NCBI GenBank assembly: GCA_030429345.1
Contig: JAUIFJ010000013.1
Span: 77,812 to 120,465, forward strand
DNA from: a bacterium
Lineage (GTDB): Bacteria > CAIWAD01
DNA: 42,654 nt
Direction of reading: 5' to 3'
A program made the position numbers and the translations under genes. The notes under the pieces are model-generated. The model was given only the letters and a program-made list of their open reading frames with translations. It had not been told where the DNA came from and did no database searches. Below are positions 1-9,400 of the stretch, piece by piece. Numbering within the stretch: the first letter of the stretch is position 1; each line of letters starts with the position of its first letter.

Positions 1-2
1 GC

Positions 3-2288
3 CTGGAACCGGGCGCCCTGTTGCCCCTTGCCGAAGCCTTCGCCGACCTGCCTGCCGGACTGGATCTGGATCCCGGGCGGCTGGAGCTGGAGCTCGAGCT
101 GTCAGGACGCCTGGCGGAGGACGGCCTGCCCGCCCAGGCCGATCTGGAGCTGGATCAGAGCCTGCGGCTTCCTCGCCTGGGCCATCCGCTGGGCCGGCTG
201 GACAGCCTCGACCAGCAGCTGAGCCTGCGGGGGCAGGTGGATCTGAAAGATCCGCAGGCCAGCCGCGCCCTGCGGCTCGAGCTGGGGCTGCAGCTACAGC
301 AGGCAAGGCCGGACCTGGAGGCCCTGCTCGACAGCGCCCAACGGAGCCTGCTGCCGCCGGCCTTTCAGCAGGGCGCTTTCCGTCAGCTGGACTGGGTCAG
401 CAGCTGGCAAGCGGAGCAGCTCTTCGGGCCATCGCGCCTCAAGGGGGACCTGGCGCTGACCGGGCCGCTGGATCGGCCCTGGTACTTGAGCCTCGACGCT
501 GCCCTGCCGCCTCTCGAAGAGCTGCAGGCCGGCGAACTGCCCCAGGGGCGCGTCGATCTGGCGCTGGAAGAGCTGCCGCTGGCGGCCCTCGATCCGCGCC
601 TGCAGGGGGAGATCAGCCTGGGCGGCTGGACGCGCCTCGATGCCGATGGCCTGGCCCTCGAGCTGCAGGTCATGCCCACCCGCTGGAACCTGCAGCTGGA
701 GCCGGAAGCGACTCCGATCGAGATCCCTTTCTACGACCTGGTGCTGCGCGGCTCGCTGGAAGACCCGCTGGGAGAACGCTGGCAGGGGCAGCTCAGTTTG
801 CAGGCCAGTCCCTTTCCGGCGCTCGAGATGGACCTGGACCTGGATCCGGCGGGCGGAGGCAGCCTGGAAGCCTCCTTCCGCGAACTCAACCTGGCCCTGG
901 TGCAGCGCCGCCTGCCGGCGGAGCTGATCGTGCTCAACGAACTGCGCGGAAGCTTCGACTTGCTGGCCAGCGTCGCTCTCGACAGCAGCTGGATGCCCGC
1001 CCGCGCCGACCTGGCTTTCGACTTCGGCCAAATCCGCGCTCGCAGCGGTCGCCTGCTCGAAGTGGAACAGCTGCGCCTGGCCGGAGGCGGCAGCTGGACT
1101 CCGCAATCGGCAGAACTGGAAGGCTCGCTGTACATCGGGGAGGTCCGCAGCAGCGAATTGCCCGAAGCCATTCAGCGCGTGCACGCCTCCTGGAGTGCGG
1201 CCATGGATCCGGCCCTGCGCCTGGAAGCCCAGGCCCAGATTCCGACCCGCAACCTGCTGCTGGTGGTCGACGGCCATGCCGATTCCCTGGCGGCCCTGCC
1301 GCGCAGCCAGTGGACCCTGCAGGCCCTGCTCAACAATCCGGACCACCTGCTGGAACCCTGGCCGGGCCTGGCCCTGCAGGGCAATCTGGACGCCGGCGCC
1401 GTGCTCGATGTGGGCGACAGCCTGCAGACCCAGCTGCAGGCCTGGCTGGCCGGCAGCCTGCAGGAGCTGCGCTACGAGGAGCTGGTGCAGCTGCGCGATG
1501 CCCGGCTGGACCTGGCCCTGAGCCAGGCCCTCGACCTGCGGCAGGCGCCCTTCCTGAAAGCGGGCACCCTGCGCGAGCCGCCGGCGGACTGGAATCGGCC
1601 CCTGGCCTTCGGGCGTGGCACGCCCGGCGTGGGCAGCCTCAGTCCGCGGGGCTGGAGCCTCTGGATCGGCGAAGTGGAGGCCCAGGGCTGGAGCATGCAG
1701 GAGTTGGCCATGGACCTGCGCATGGCCGAAGGGCGCGTGGACTGCCCCCAGATGCAGGCCCGGGCCTACGGAGGCACGATTGCCGGCAGCTTCCACCTGG
1801 CGGTGCCGGAGGATCTGCTGGAACCGGAGTACGCCCTCGAACTGTGGGCCAGCGGGCTGGACAGCCGCCGTTTCCGTTTCCATCGCGAGGAGGAGGCCGG
1901 GCTTTTCGACAGGAAGCAGAGCGATCGCCTGGACCTGGTGATGAGCCTGGAAGGAGGCGGGATCGATCTCTCGGCCCTGGACCGCCTGCGCGGGAGAATC
2001 CGCCTGCCGGAACCGGGACGGCGGGTCACGCTCAACCTGCTTTACGCCCTGGATGAGCGCGGCAGCGATCCGACGATCCGCCGCATTCGCAAACTGCTGG
2101 AACTGCCCGGCTTCCGCTATTCGGTGGACGGGCTCGACTTCGACCTGGCGCATGGCTTCGTCAAGCCGCGGGTCGCCCTGCGGAAGAGCTTCCTCTCGCC
2201 CCTGCCGGATGTGGTGCTCCCCATGAGCCCCCTGCCGCTGGGTTTCATGGTGAAGACCTTCGCCCTGACGGAGAAGGAGCTGCCTTGA
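3..2288 (+). CDS. AsmA/TamB/YdbH-like envelope protein, 5' truncated
   Basis: The frame is open to the window edge, so the N-terminus (membrane anchor or signal) is missing; the TTG at 21 is probably not the start. About 761 residues are visible. They consist of alternating short strands of the form 'L-L-G-L-D/E', rich in Leu, Gly, Asp and Glu, with no transmembrane segment in the visible part. The last 120 residues carry 'DLSALDRLRGRIRLPEPGRR' and end 'PLPLGFMVKTFAL'. This low-complexity beta repeat is typical of the AsmA/TamB/YdbH repeating-beta-groove proteins, which bridge inner and outer membranes and are linked to phospholipid transport (family knowledge). A DUF1318/YdbL-like lipoprotein follows at 2560, which favours YdbH specifically because ydbH, ynbE and ydbL are neighbours in Enterobacteria. 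The family call is moderately sure; the YdbH subtype is inference. Confidence 0.62.
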   Translation: MEPGALLPLAEAFADLPAGLDLDPGRLELELELSGRLAEDGLPAQADLELDQSLRLPRLGHPLGRLDSLDQQLSLRGQVDLKDPQASRALRLELGLQLQQARPDLEALLDSAQRSLLPPAFQQGAFRQLDWVSSWQAEQLFGPSRLKGDLALTGPLDRPWYLSLDAALPPLEELQAGELPQGRVDLALEELPLAALDPRLQGEISLGGWTRLDADGLALELQVMPTRWNLQLEPEATPIEIPFYDLVLRGSLEDPLGERWQGQLSLQASPFPALEMDLDLDPAGGGSLEASFRELNLALVQRRLPAELIVLNELRGSFDLLASVALDSSWMPARADLAFDFGQIRARSGRLLEVEQLRLAGGGSWTPQSAELEGSLYIGEVRSSELPEAIQRVHASWSAAMDPALRLEAQAQIPTRNLLLVVDGHADSLAALPRSQWTLQALLNNPDHLLEPWPGLALQGNLDAGAVLDVGDSLQTQLQAWLAGSLQELRYEELVQLRDARLDLALSQALDLRQAPFLKAGTLREPPADWNRPLAFGRGTPGVGSLSPRGWSLWIGEVEAQGWSMQELAMDLRMAEGRVDCPQMQARAYGGTIAGSFHLAVPEDLLEPEYALELWASGLDSRRFRFHREEEAGLFDRKQSDRLDLVMSLEGGGIDLSALDRLRGRIRLPEPGRRVTLNLLYALDERGSDPTIRRIRKLLELPGFRYSVDGLDFDLAHGFVKPRVALRKSFLSPLPDVVLPMSPLPLGFMVKTFALTEKELP

Positions 2289-2296
2289 GGCGATGA

Positions 2297-2401
2297 CCCC
2301 ACCCGCCGATGGCAAGGGCGCGGGCTGGCCCCACCCGCCGATGGCAAGGGTACAGGCTGGCCCCACCCGCCGGTGGCAAGGGTACGGGCTCGCCCCACCC
2401 G
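2297..2401. repeat. 32 bp tandem repeat, three units plus a partial fourth
   Basis: Three consecutive 32 bp units start at 2297, 2329 and 2361. Each begins CCCCACCCGCCG and contains GGTGGCAAGGG or GATGGCAAGGG. A fourth unit breaks off at about 2401, where the first palindromic element begins. The units differ at a few positions only. The array starts 8 bp after the stop codon of the AsmA-like gene. The same core word recurs at 3262-3304 beside the other palindromic copies. Confidence 0.9.
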
Positions 2402-2403
2402 CT

Positions 2404-2542
2404 GTCATTCCGTGGCGAGACCACGGAATCCTTCGAGTGGGCCGCAGGCCGGAGGGTCGACAGGCTGTGTCGGATGGCTGAGAGTACCGGCGTTGCGGTC
2501 TGCGACGCGGACAAGGATCCCGTGGTCAAGCCACGGGATGAC
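2404..2542. repeat. Composite palindromic element, copy 1 (139 bp)
   Basis: The left end is a hairpin, ATTCCGTGG-CGAGA-CCACGGAAT. The right end is a hairpin, ATCCCGTGG-TCAAG-CCACGGGAT. The two ends are also inverted copies of each other (GTCATTCCGTGG against the reverse complement of CCACGGGATGAC). The middle contains GCCGCAGGCCGGAGGG and GCGGTCTGCGACGCGGACAA. It ends 17 bp before the start codon of the lipoprotein gene, so it lies within that gene's leader. It is a BIME- or MITE-like element with no coding capacity. Confidence 0.88.
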
Positions 2543-2559
2543 GTGGGAGAGGACCAACG

Positions 2560-3096
2560 ATGAAACAACTCATCCCCTTGCTGTTCATGGCTTTCGTGCT
2601 GGCCGGCTGTTCGATCCACGCGCCGGAGGTGCGGGTGACCGGTGAGCGCACGACCCTTGAACAGCAGATCCTGGGACAGTACCAGGAGCTGAGCCGCGAA
2701 CTCTGGGCCGTCGGTTCGACGCGTTCGCTGCCCGACAGCCTGGCGCCGGAGAGCGGCATCCAGAAGGTGGCGGAGGCGATCCGCGTGCGGCGCTTCTACC
2801 TGGATGACCGCCTGCGCTACCTGGCGCAGGGACGCATTGCCGAGGGCTATGACGGCCTGCTGAAGAAGCGCGAGGATCCGGCGATCCCGCCGCTGACCCC
2901 GCTGGAGCTGGGCAACTTCAACAATTTCTGGTATCCGGAACTGGGAGCCCGCAAAGTGATTCTCGACCGCCTGCGCCGGCTCAACCCGGGCCGCGAGGAA
3001 GAGGCGGTGCGCATCTTCGCCGGTATTCAAAGGGACGAGGCGCCTCCGGGTGCCTACATCGAGAACGAAAAGGGGCAGCTGGTGCCAAAGCGGTAG
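2560..3096 (+). CDS. Lipoprotein with DUF1318 (YdbL-like) C-terminus
   Basis: 178 residues. A signal peptide with a clear lipobox, LAGC (Cys at about residue 17), predicts a lipid-anchored envelope protein. The N-terminal mature part reads 'VRVTGERTTLEQQILGQY'. The C-terminus ends 'APPGAYIENEKGQLVPK', resembling the 'pGeyi...nGkWv.K' ending of YdbL/DUF1318 proteins as I remember them. YdbL is encoded beside the AsmA-like YdbH in Enterobacteria, and here the upstream neighbour is an AsmA-like gene, so the two probably act together in the periplasm. The ATG at 2560 is preceded by GGGAGAGGACC. The gene is boxed in by palindromic elements on both sides. Lipoprotein status is sure; the DUF1318 link rests on remembered motifs. 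Confidence 0.8.
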   Translation: MKQLIPLLFMAFVLAGCSIHAPEVRVTGERTTLEQQILGQYQELSRELWAVGSTRSLPDSLAPESGIQKVAEAIRVRRFYLDDRLRYLAQGRIAEGYDGLLKKREDPAIPPLTPLELGNFNNFWYPELGARKVILDRLRRLNPGREEEAVRIFAGIQRDEAPPGAYIENEKGQLVPKR

Positions 3097-3115
3097 GGAA
3101 GGCTCGCCCCCCGCT

Positions 3116-3253
3116 GTCATTCCGTGGCGAGACCACGGAATCCTTCGAGGGGGCCGCAGGCCGGAGGGCCTTCGGGCTGGGTCAGTGGACGGGATTGGCA
3201 GCGATGCGGTCTGCGACGCGGACAAGGATCCCGTGGTCAAGCCACGGGATGAC
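3116..3253. repeat. Composite palindromic element, copy 2 (138 bp)
   Basis: It has the same architecture as the copy at 2404: two terminal hairpins (ATTCCGTGG...CCACGGAAT and ATCCCGTGG...CCACGGGAT) flanking GGGCCGCAGGCCGGAGGG and GATGCGGTCTGCGACGCGG. It begins 20 bp after the lipoprotein stop codon. The identity with copy 3 continues past the right hairpin (ACGAACAGTGG), so copies 2 and 3 share a slightly longer duplicated block. Confidence 0.88.
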
Positions 3254-3260
3254 ACGAACA

Positions 3261-3319
3261 GTGGCAAGGGCGCGGGCTGACACGGAAGGTGGCAAGGGCG
3301 CGGGATGACCCCCTTCGCT
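3261..3319. repeat. Two diverged units of the 32 bp repeat between palindromic elements
   Basis: GTGGCAAGGGCGCGGGCTGAC and a near copy, GTGGCAAGGGCGCGGGATGAC, sit between palindromic copies 2 and 3. They match the core of the tandem array at 2297-2401. The tandem unit and the palindromic element therefore travel together, and the unit supplies the sequence directly before GCTGTCATTCC of copies 1 and 3. Confidence 0.7.
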
Positions 3320-3457
3320 GTCATTCCGTGGCGAGACCACGGAATCCTTCGAGGAGGCCGCAGGCCGGAGGGCCCATTGGATGGGTGAGTGGACGAGAAG
3401 TGCAGCGATGCGGTCTGCGACGCGGACAAGGATCCCGTGGTCAAGCCACGGGATGAC
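3320..3457. repeat. Composite palindromic element, copy 3 (138 bp)
   Basis: Third copy in the same orientation, with both terminal hairpins intact. It ends 24 bp before the GTG chosen as start of the giant CHAT gene, so it forms most of that gene's leader. It is open in the same frame as the CHAT gene and would encode 'VCDADKDPVVKPRDD' if translated. That is why a longer N-terminus can be drawn, but it is repeat-derived. Confidence 0.88.
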
Positions 3458-3481
3458 ACGAACAGTGGAAATATTATTGGT

Positions 3482-6400
3482 GTGAAACCCATTGCCAACC
3501 ATAGGCTTTTCCTGGCGTTTCTCATGCTTGCCGGCAGTCTGTCGGCCGCGCCGGTGGACTCCCTCTACAGTCCGCCGCCGCGGGCGTTGAGCGGGAGCCA
3601 GGCGGAGCAGGATCCGGCCTTGTCGCCGGACGGCCGCTACCTGGTCTACAGCCGCGAGGAGCGCGGCAACCGGGATCTCTGGATGCGGCGGGTCGATTCG
3701 GGCGTGCTCGGCGAACTGCCTCAGCGCCTGACCGAGCATGCCGCGCCCGACCTGCGGCCCCGCTGGTCTCCCGATGGGCGCTGGATCTACTTCCTCAGCA
3801 TGCGGGACGACGCCGCCGGCGACATCTGGCGTCTGCGACTGCACAGGCGCTGGGGATCGCTCAAGGCCGGAAAGGCCGAAGCGGTGCTGGTCCGTCCCGG
3901 AGCCCAGGACAATCCCTGTCCGCATGCAGACGGCAGCCTCTACTTCGACGAGACGGGCCCGGAGGGACCGCGCCTGATGGCTTTCGCCGCCGACAGCCTG
4001 CGGCGCATCGCCGAGCCGGCGCGCCTGCCGGTGGCCTGGGGCGACAGCCTGCTCTACCTGGCGCCCCGCGAGGACGGGCTCAGCGGCCTATACTGGTGGC
4101 ATAAAGGGGCGAAGGGCGAACTCTGGTCGCCGCCGGGCGGTGTGCTCGAAATGGCTGCCCTGGGCTCGGAGCGCATCTGGCTCTGCGGCCTGCCCTTCGC
4201 CGAGCAGAACCCCGCCGGCCCGACCCTGGTGCAGCAGGCCCTGCGGCGGGCAACCGAGTACCGCGGCGAAGCCGGCCTGTGGCTGCTCGACTTCCGCCAG
4301 TCGCCGCCGCTCGTCCTCAACCTGCTGCCGCCGGGCCGCGATCCGCGGCAGCTCAGTCTGGCGCAGACAGCCGACGCGGGCCCTCAGCTTGTGCTGACCG
4401 AAGGCCGCGGACGCAGCTCTCTGCGCCTGCAGGCTGCCAGCGGTTCCCTGCGGGATTCCCTTGAGGTGCAGGAGTTTCAGCTGCTGCTTGCGGCAGAAGG
4501 CGAAAGCCCGCGCCGGGAGTGGCTGCTGGAGCGCATGGCCAGCCAGTTCCCGGCTACGGTCGAAGGGGAAGAGGCGGCCCTGGCGGCCCTGAGACTGGCC
4601 ATGCGGCGCCCCCTGCTGCGGGGGGAGGATCTCCTTCATCGCTGTCGGCAGCTGATGCGGGAGCTGAGCCAGGGGGACCTGCGTACGCGCGCCTCCTTGC
4701 TGCTGCAGGTCCTGCGCCTGCGGGAAGAGGCGGATCCTCTTGCAGGGCAGGAGCTTGCCTCCGCGCTGGATGCCGAATGCCTCGCTCTGGCCCGGGCGGG
4801 ACAGACCGGGCCCGCCGCCGAAGGCTGGCTCGAACTGGGGCGCTGGCGGCTCTCGCGCGGCGAAAGGGCGGCCGCCCTGCGCGTCCTGCAGCAGGTCAGC
4901 GAACTCTGCCCCGGCGAGCCGGAGGAAGCGACGGCCTTGCTGCTGCGCCACTGGGCCTACCGGGAGCAGGGCAGCGCGGAAGCCGCCCGCGGCAGTCTGC
5001 GTGAGTTGGCGCAAGGCTTTCCGCAGCAGGCAGACCTGCTGAGTTCCTGGCAGGAAAGCCTTCGTGCTCAACTGGATGCGCTTCCTGCTTCCGTGGCCTT
5101 GGCCCATGTGCGCGACGAGCTGGCCGCGCTGGGAGGAGTGCCTGGAGTCGGCGAGGCCCTGCAGCTTGAACTGGCAAGGGCGGAAGCGCGCCTCCCTGAG
5201 GCCATGGACCTGGCCCTGAGCGACCTGGAGGGCCTGCGCCGCCAGTCGCTGGAAGGGCAGAGCGCCTTCAGCCGGCAGGTGCTGCTGCAGGCCCGCGAGG
5301 CCCGTGCCCGCTGGCTGATGCGCAGCGGCCGCGGCGACGAGGCCCTGCGCGAACTGGCCGGGGAGCTGCAGCTCCTGGGCGAGGCGGGCAGGCCCCTGGA
5401 GACCCTGCGTCTTTCCCTGCTGATGGAGCGCGCCGGGCGGGCCGCCCGTTCCGGCGACGCGGCCCTGGCCCTGGCCGACTACCAGCGCGTGTTGGCTTTG
5501 GACGGCGAAAACGTGGAAGCCCTTCGCGGCCTGGCGGAGGCCGCGGCGGCCGAAGGCCGCATCCTGGAAATAGCCGGCCCCTGGCTGGCGCGCGCCGAAT
5601 CGGACAGCGTGCGGGCCATCGACTACTACGCCGCCGGGCTCTTTCACAGTTGGCGCGCCGCCGAGGATCCGGCGGCCCTGCCCGAGTCCGACCACTGGCT
5701 GGCCCTGGCCCTGGGAGCGGCGCCGGACATGATCCGCGCCTACCAGACCCTGGCCTGGAACCTGGCCGAGGAGCGGAGGCAGATCCTGCAGCGCAAGACG
5801 GGCCTCAAGGGGCTGATCGACGAAGTGGGCCAGGGCAACCGCATCGTGCGCCGCTGGCTGCGCGACGTGCGCCAGATGGATCCCGAAGAGCTGCTCGACC
5901 GCGGCCTGGCCCTGCTGGAGCGGGCCCTGGAACTGGCCGCCGAAGAGGAGCCCGGCCTGCGGCCCGAACTGTTGCGCAACCTGGGCAACCTGCACTTCAC
6001 GCGCGGCGAGTTCGGCGCTCCGGCGGCCCGGGAAGCCTGGGACCGGGCGCTGGCCGAGGGACTCGACTTCCGGAACGAGGCCGATTTACTGGGCTTCCGC
6101 CACAAGCAGGGCCTGGTCCTGCAGTGGCTGGGCGAGGAGCAGGCGGCCCGCGAGGCCCTGCAGGAGGCGGAAAGTCTGGCCGGGCAGTTGGGACGTGGCA
6201 GCGAGCAGCGGGAACTGCTGGCGCGCCTGGGCCTGCTGGAAAGCCAGGCCGGCCGCTTCGCAACGGCTCGCAGCCACTACCAGCGGGCCTTCAGCCTGGA
6301 ACCGGATCCCGGTCAGCAGGGCATCCTGGCGCGCAACCTGGCCTGGTGCTCCCTGGAACTGGGCGACACGGAGCAGGCGCGAAGGGACCTGCGCCAAAGC

Positions 6401-9400
6401 GAGGAGCTGCTGGCCCAGGCCGACTGGCCGCTCCCCGTGCCCTCGAACTGGTTGAGGATCCAGCTTTTCGGCCTGCGCGTTCCGCTCTGGAATTTTCCCG
6501 GCCTGGGCACCGGCGAAGGCAAGCTGACCTGGAAGCCGCGCGACGAGGAGCTGCTGCGGGCTTCCCTGCAGGCGCGCATCGAGGAACGCGAAGGGCGAGG
6601 CGACCGCGCCCTGGCCAGCCTGCACGAGCGCCGCAAGAGCCTGCGCCGCGCCGGGGACAGTGTGGGCCGGGTGCAGCTCGACCTGGCGATTGGCGCCTGG
6701 CTGGCGCGCAGCGGGCAGCTGGAAGAGGCCGCCGAGCGCTTCCAGGTGGCTCGCGAAGAGGCCGCCGACGAGCTGCTCGGCATGGGACTGGAAGGACAGG
6801 CCGCAGTAGCGGAACTCTCGCTTCGCCTGCTGTCGAAAAATCCGGAAATGGATGTCCGGAAATGGGATCGCTATCTGAATCTGATCCAGAAGTTCCGAAG
6901 CCGCATGGCCGAGGGCGAGAGCCTGCCGCGGCGCACGGCGGTGCAGCTGCAGTGCCTGCGGGCGGAGGTCCTGCTCGAGCTGGGAGAGCTCAGCCTGCGC
7001 GATGGCCTGGTCGGGCCGGTGAGCCTCGACTATCGGGCCCAGGCCATGGCCGTGCTTGACAGCCTGGCCGCGGGGCAACTGGCTCCGGCCCTGCCCGCTC
7101 CCTCGGAGCTCGGGCAGATCGACCTGGGCCGGGCGCGGGTGCACCGCCTGCTCGGCGAAAGCAAATCCGCGGATCGCCTGGTCGAGGCCCTGCAGGCCGG
7201 GCCGGCCCCCGCCGTCGAGGAGCAGCTGGCACTGCTGGACCCCGCCGGCCTCGACAGCCTGCGCGCCCGCCTGGCCCGCGAACCGGAACTTTTCCACCAG
7301 CAGGACCCGGCCCGCATCGCCCGCATTCGGGGCGCCCTGCGAAACGGCCTGGATCTGGCCGAGCAGCAAGGGGATCGCGAGCGCTACCGGCAGCTGATGC
7401 ACTGGTGGCGCTGGTGGGAAGGCCGCCGCCCCTGGGGAGACCGCAGCCTGCGTTTGCCCCGCGAAAGCGACACCAACGCCTGGCAGAACCTGCTGGCGGA
7501 CCTGGAAGAGCTTCGACAAGTGCGAGAAGACAGTCGCCGGGCCGAAGCCGACCTGGCGCGCAGGCGCGCCGCGGGCGAGCTGCCGGACAGTTCCGTCGCC
7601 ATCGCCTTGCGGGCCGAGCGTGAGCGGCTGGAGGGCTGGGTGATCCAGGACCGGGAGCTCTTGCGCAAGGGCGAATCCACGCGCACCCTGATCGAGCCCG
7701 GGAATAGACGCCGATCCATTTCCCCGGGAGAGCCCTTGGACCCCCTGTCCATGCTGTATTTCAACAGCGACGCGTTCTGCCCGGTCGCTCTCTTTGATCC
7801 CGCAGAAGTCCCGCCGGCCGCCCACAGGATCTGTCTGCTTTATGGGGATGCCGGGGTCGGCAAGGAACTGGAGGCCAACCGGGTCACAGGAGGAGATTGG
7901 ATCAGCTGGATTGGCGAGGGACATCCGGATCCAAGGCTGCGCGTGTTGGGGCCGGAGGCCATGGGGAGTGCAGATCCCCGTCTCGATGGGCGGGTACTGG
8001 TCCTGGAAGCCACGCTGGAACTGGTCTGCGGGGACCCCGCGAGTTCCTGGTTCGACTTCGGAGAAGGCAGGCGCCTGGATCTGCGCGATCTGCTGCAGCG
8101 GCGCTGGTCCAGCGAAACCCTGGGGATTGCCGGCCTGCGACGGACAGGAGCCTTGTCCGAAGAAGGTCCGGCCTGGATTTTCCTCGAGTCCGTGCTGGCC
8201 AAGGCCGGTTTTCGCCGCTGGTGGTTGCCGGCGGAGAATGTCCGTCTTTCGGGAGAGAGATTCCTTGCCGCCAGTCTGAAAGAGTTGAAAGGAGGAGTCG
8301 ATCGCCCCGGAGACTACGTAGGGCTGGAAAGACCGCCGGATCCGGATCTGCAGTTCACGGAGCTGCAGATCTTCGGTCTTCCGCGGACAACTCCCGAAGA
8401 GCGCCTCGAACAGGGCCGGGCCGGCCTCGAGGAGGTGCTGGGCCTGGCCGTTGCCCAGTACCGTGAAAAGCGCTACGGCCGCGCCTGGGAGCATTTCCGC
8501 CGGGCCATCGACCTGGCGCAGAGATTGGGGGAAACGGCGACCGTCGTGCGGCTGCGCCCCTTGGCGGCGAAGAGCGCCGGCCGTGGAGATGGAGCTTCCG
8601 AACGAAGTCGCCATGCCCTTTCCGCCCTGCTGGAGCGTACGGCGCCTCTGCCCGGCCTGGAGCATGGGGAGGCGGCCTGGCCGCAGGCAGACGCGCCCTA
8701 CCTGGAAGAGCTGCTGCTGCTCGCCGACCGCGCGGGCCGCAGGGAGGTGGCCCGGGCCTGCCTCGCCGCCCTGGAAGAGGCCAACCCGCAAGGCATGAAG
8801 GCCCTGGGCGATCGTCGCGTCTCGCGGCTGAGCCAGGCCGGCGCGGTGCTCCCGGCGGCGGCCCTGGCCGAAGAGCTGGAGCTGATGCCGCAGGGCGAGG
8901 ATCCGCGGCGGGCGCTCTTCCTGGCCAAGACCTACCTGGACGGCGGCAGCCCGGATCTGGCCCTGACCGCCTTCCGCGCGCCCGTTGTCGCCTGGCAGGA
9001 GCTGCAGCCTCCCGCGCTGCTGGACAAGCTGGAGCTGGAAGCTGTCGCCGCCATGCGCCTGGGGCAGCTGTCCCTGGCCCGCCGGGGCCTTGAGCAGGCG
9101 GGAGAGCTGGCCGCCGGCATGCGTCCCGACAGCGCCCGCCAGGCCCTGTCCGGCCTGCGCCGCGCCGACCTGGCCTGGCAGGAAGGCCTGGCCAGCGGCG
9201 CTTTCCGTGAACTGGACGCTGTGCGCTCCCTGCTGCCCGCGAACCGTCCCGAGCTGCGGCTGCTCTGGGAAAACACCTCCGGCCTCGTGCGGCAGAGCCT
9301 GGGCGAGGGACCGGCGGCGCTGGCCCATTTCCGTCGTGCCCTTGCCGAAGCCCAGGGCCTGGGGGATGCGCGGGAAGAGAGCGCCGTGCGCAACAACCTG

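Noticed and set aside
3389-3481. N-terminal extension of the CHAT protein
   Set aside because: It is repeat-derived sequence that would bury a clear signal peptide starting at GTG 3482.
2245-3525. 426-codon minus-strand frame with repeated 'SSRGLTTGSLSASQTA'
   Set aside because: The repeated peptide is only the translation of the three palindromic DNA elements, and it runs antisense to the lipoprotein gene.
7846-7872. Walker A-like GDAGVGKE in the CHAT protein
   Set aside because: It lacks the Ser/Thr after Lys, has no Walker B nearby, and lies in the region that fits a degenerate CHAT domain better.
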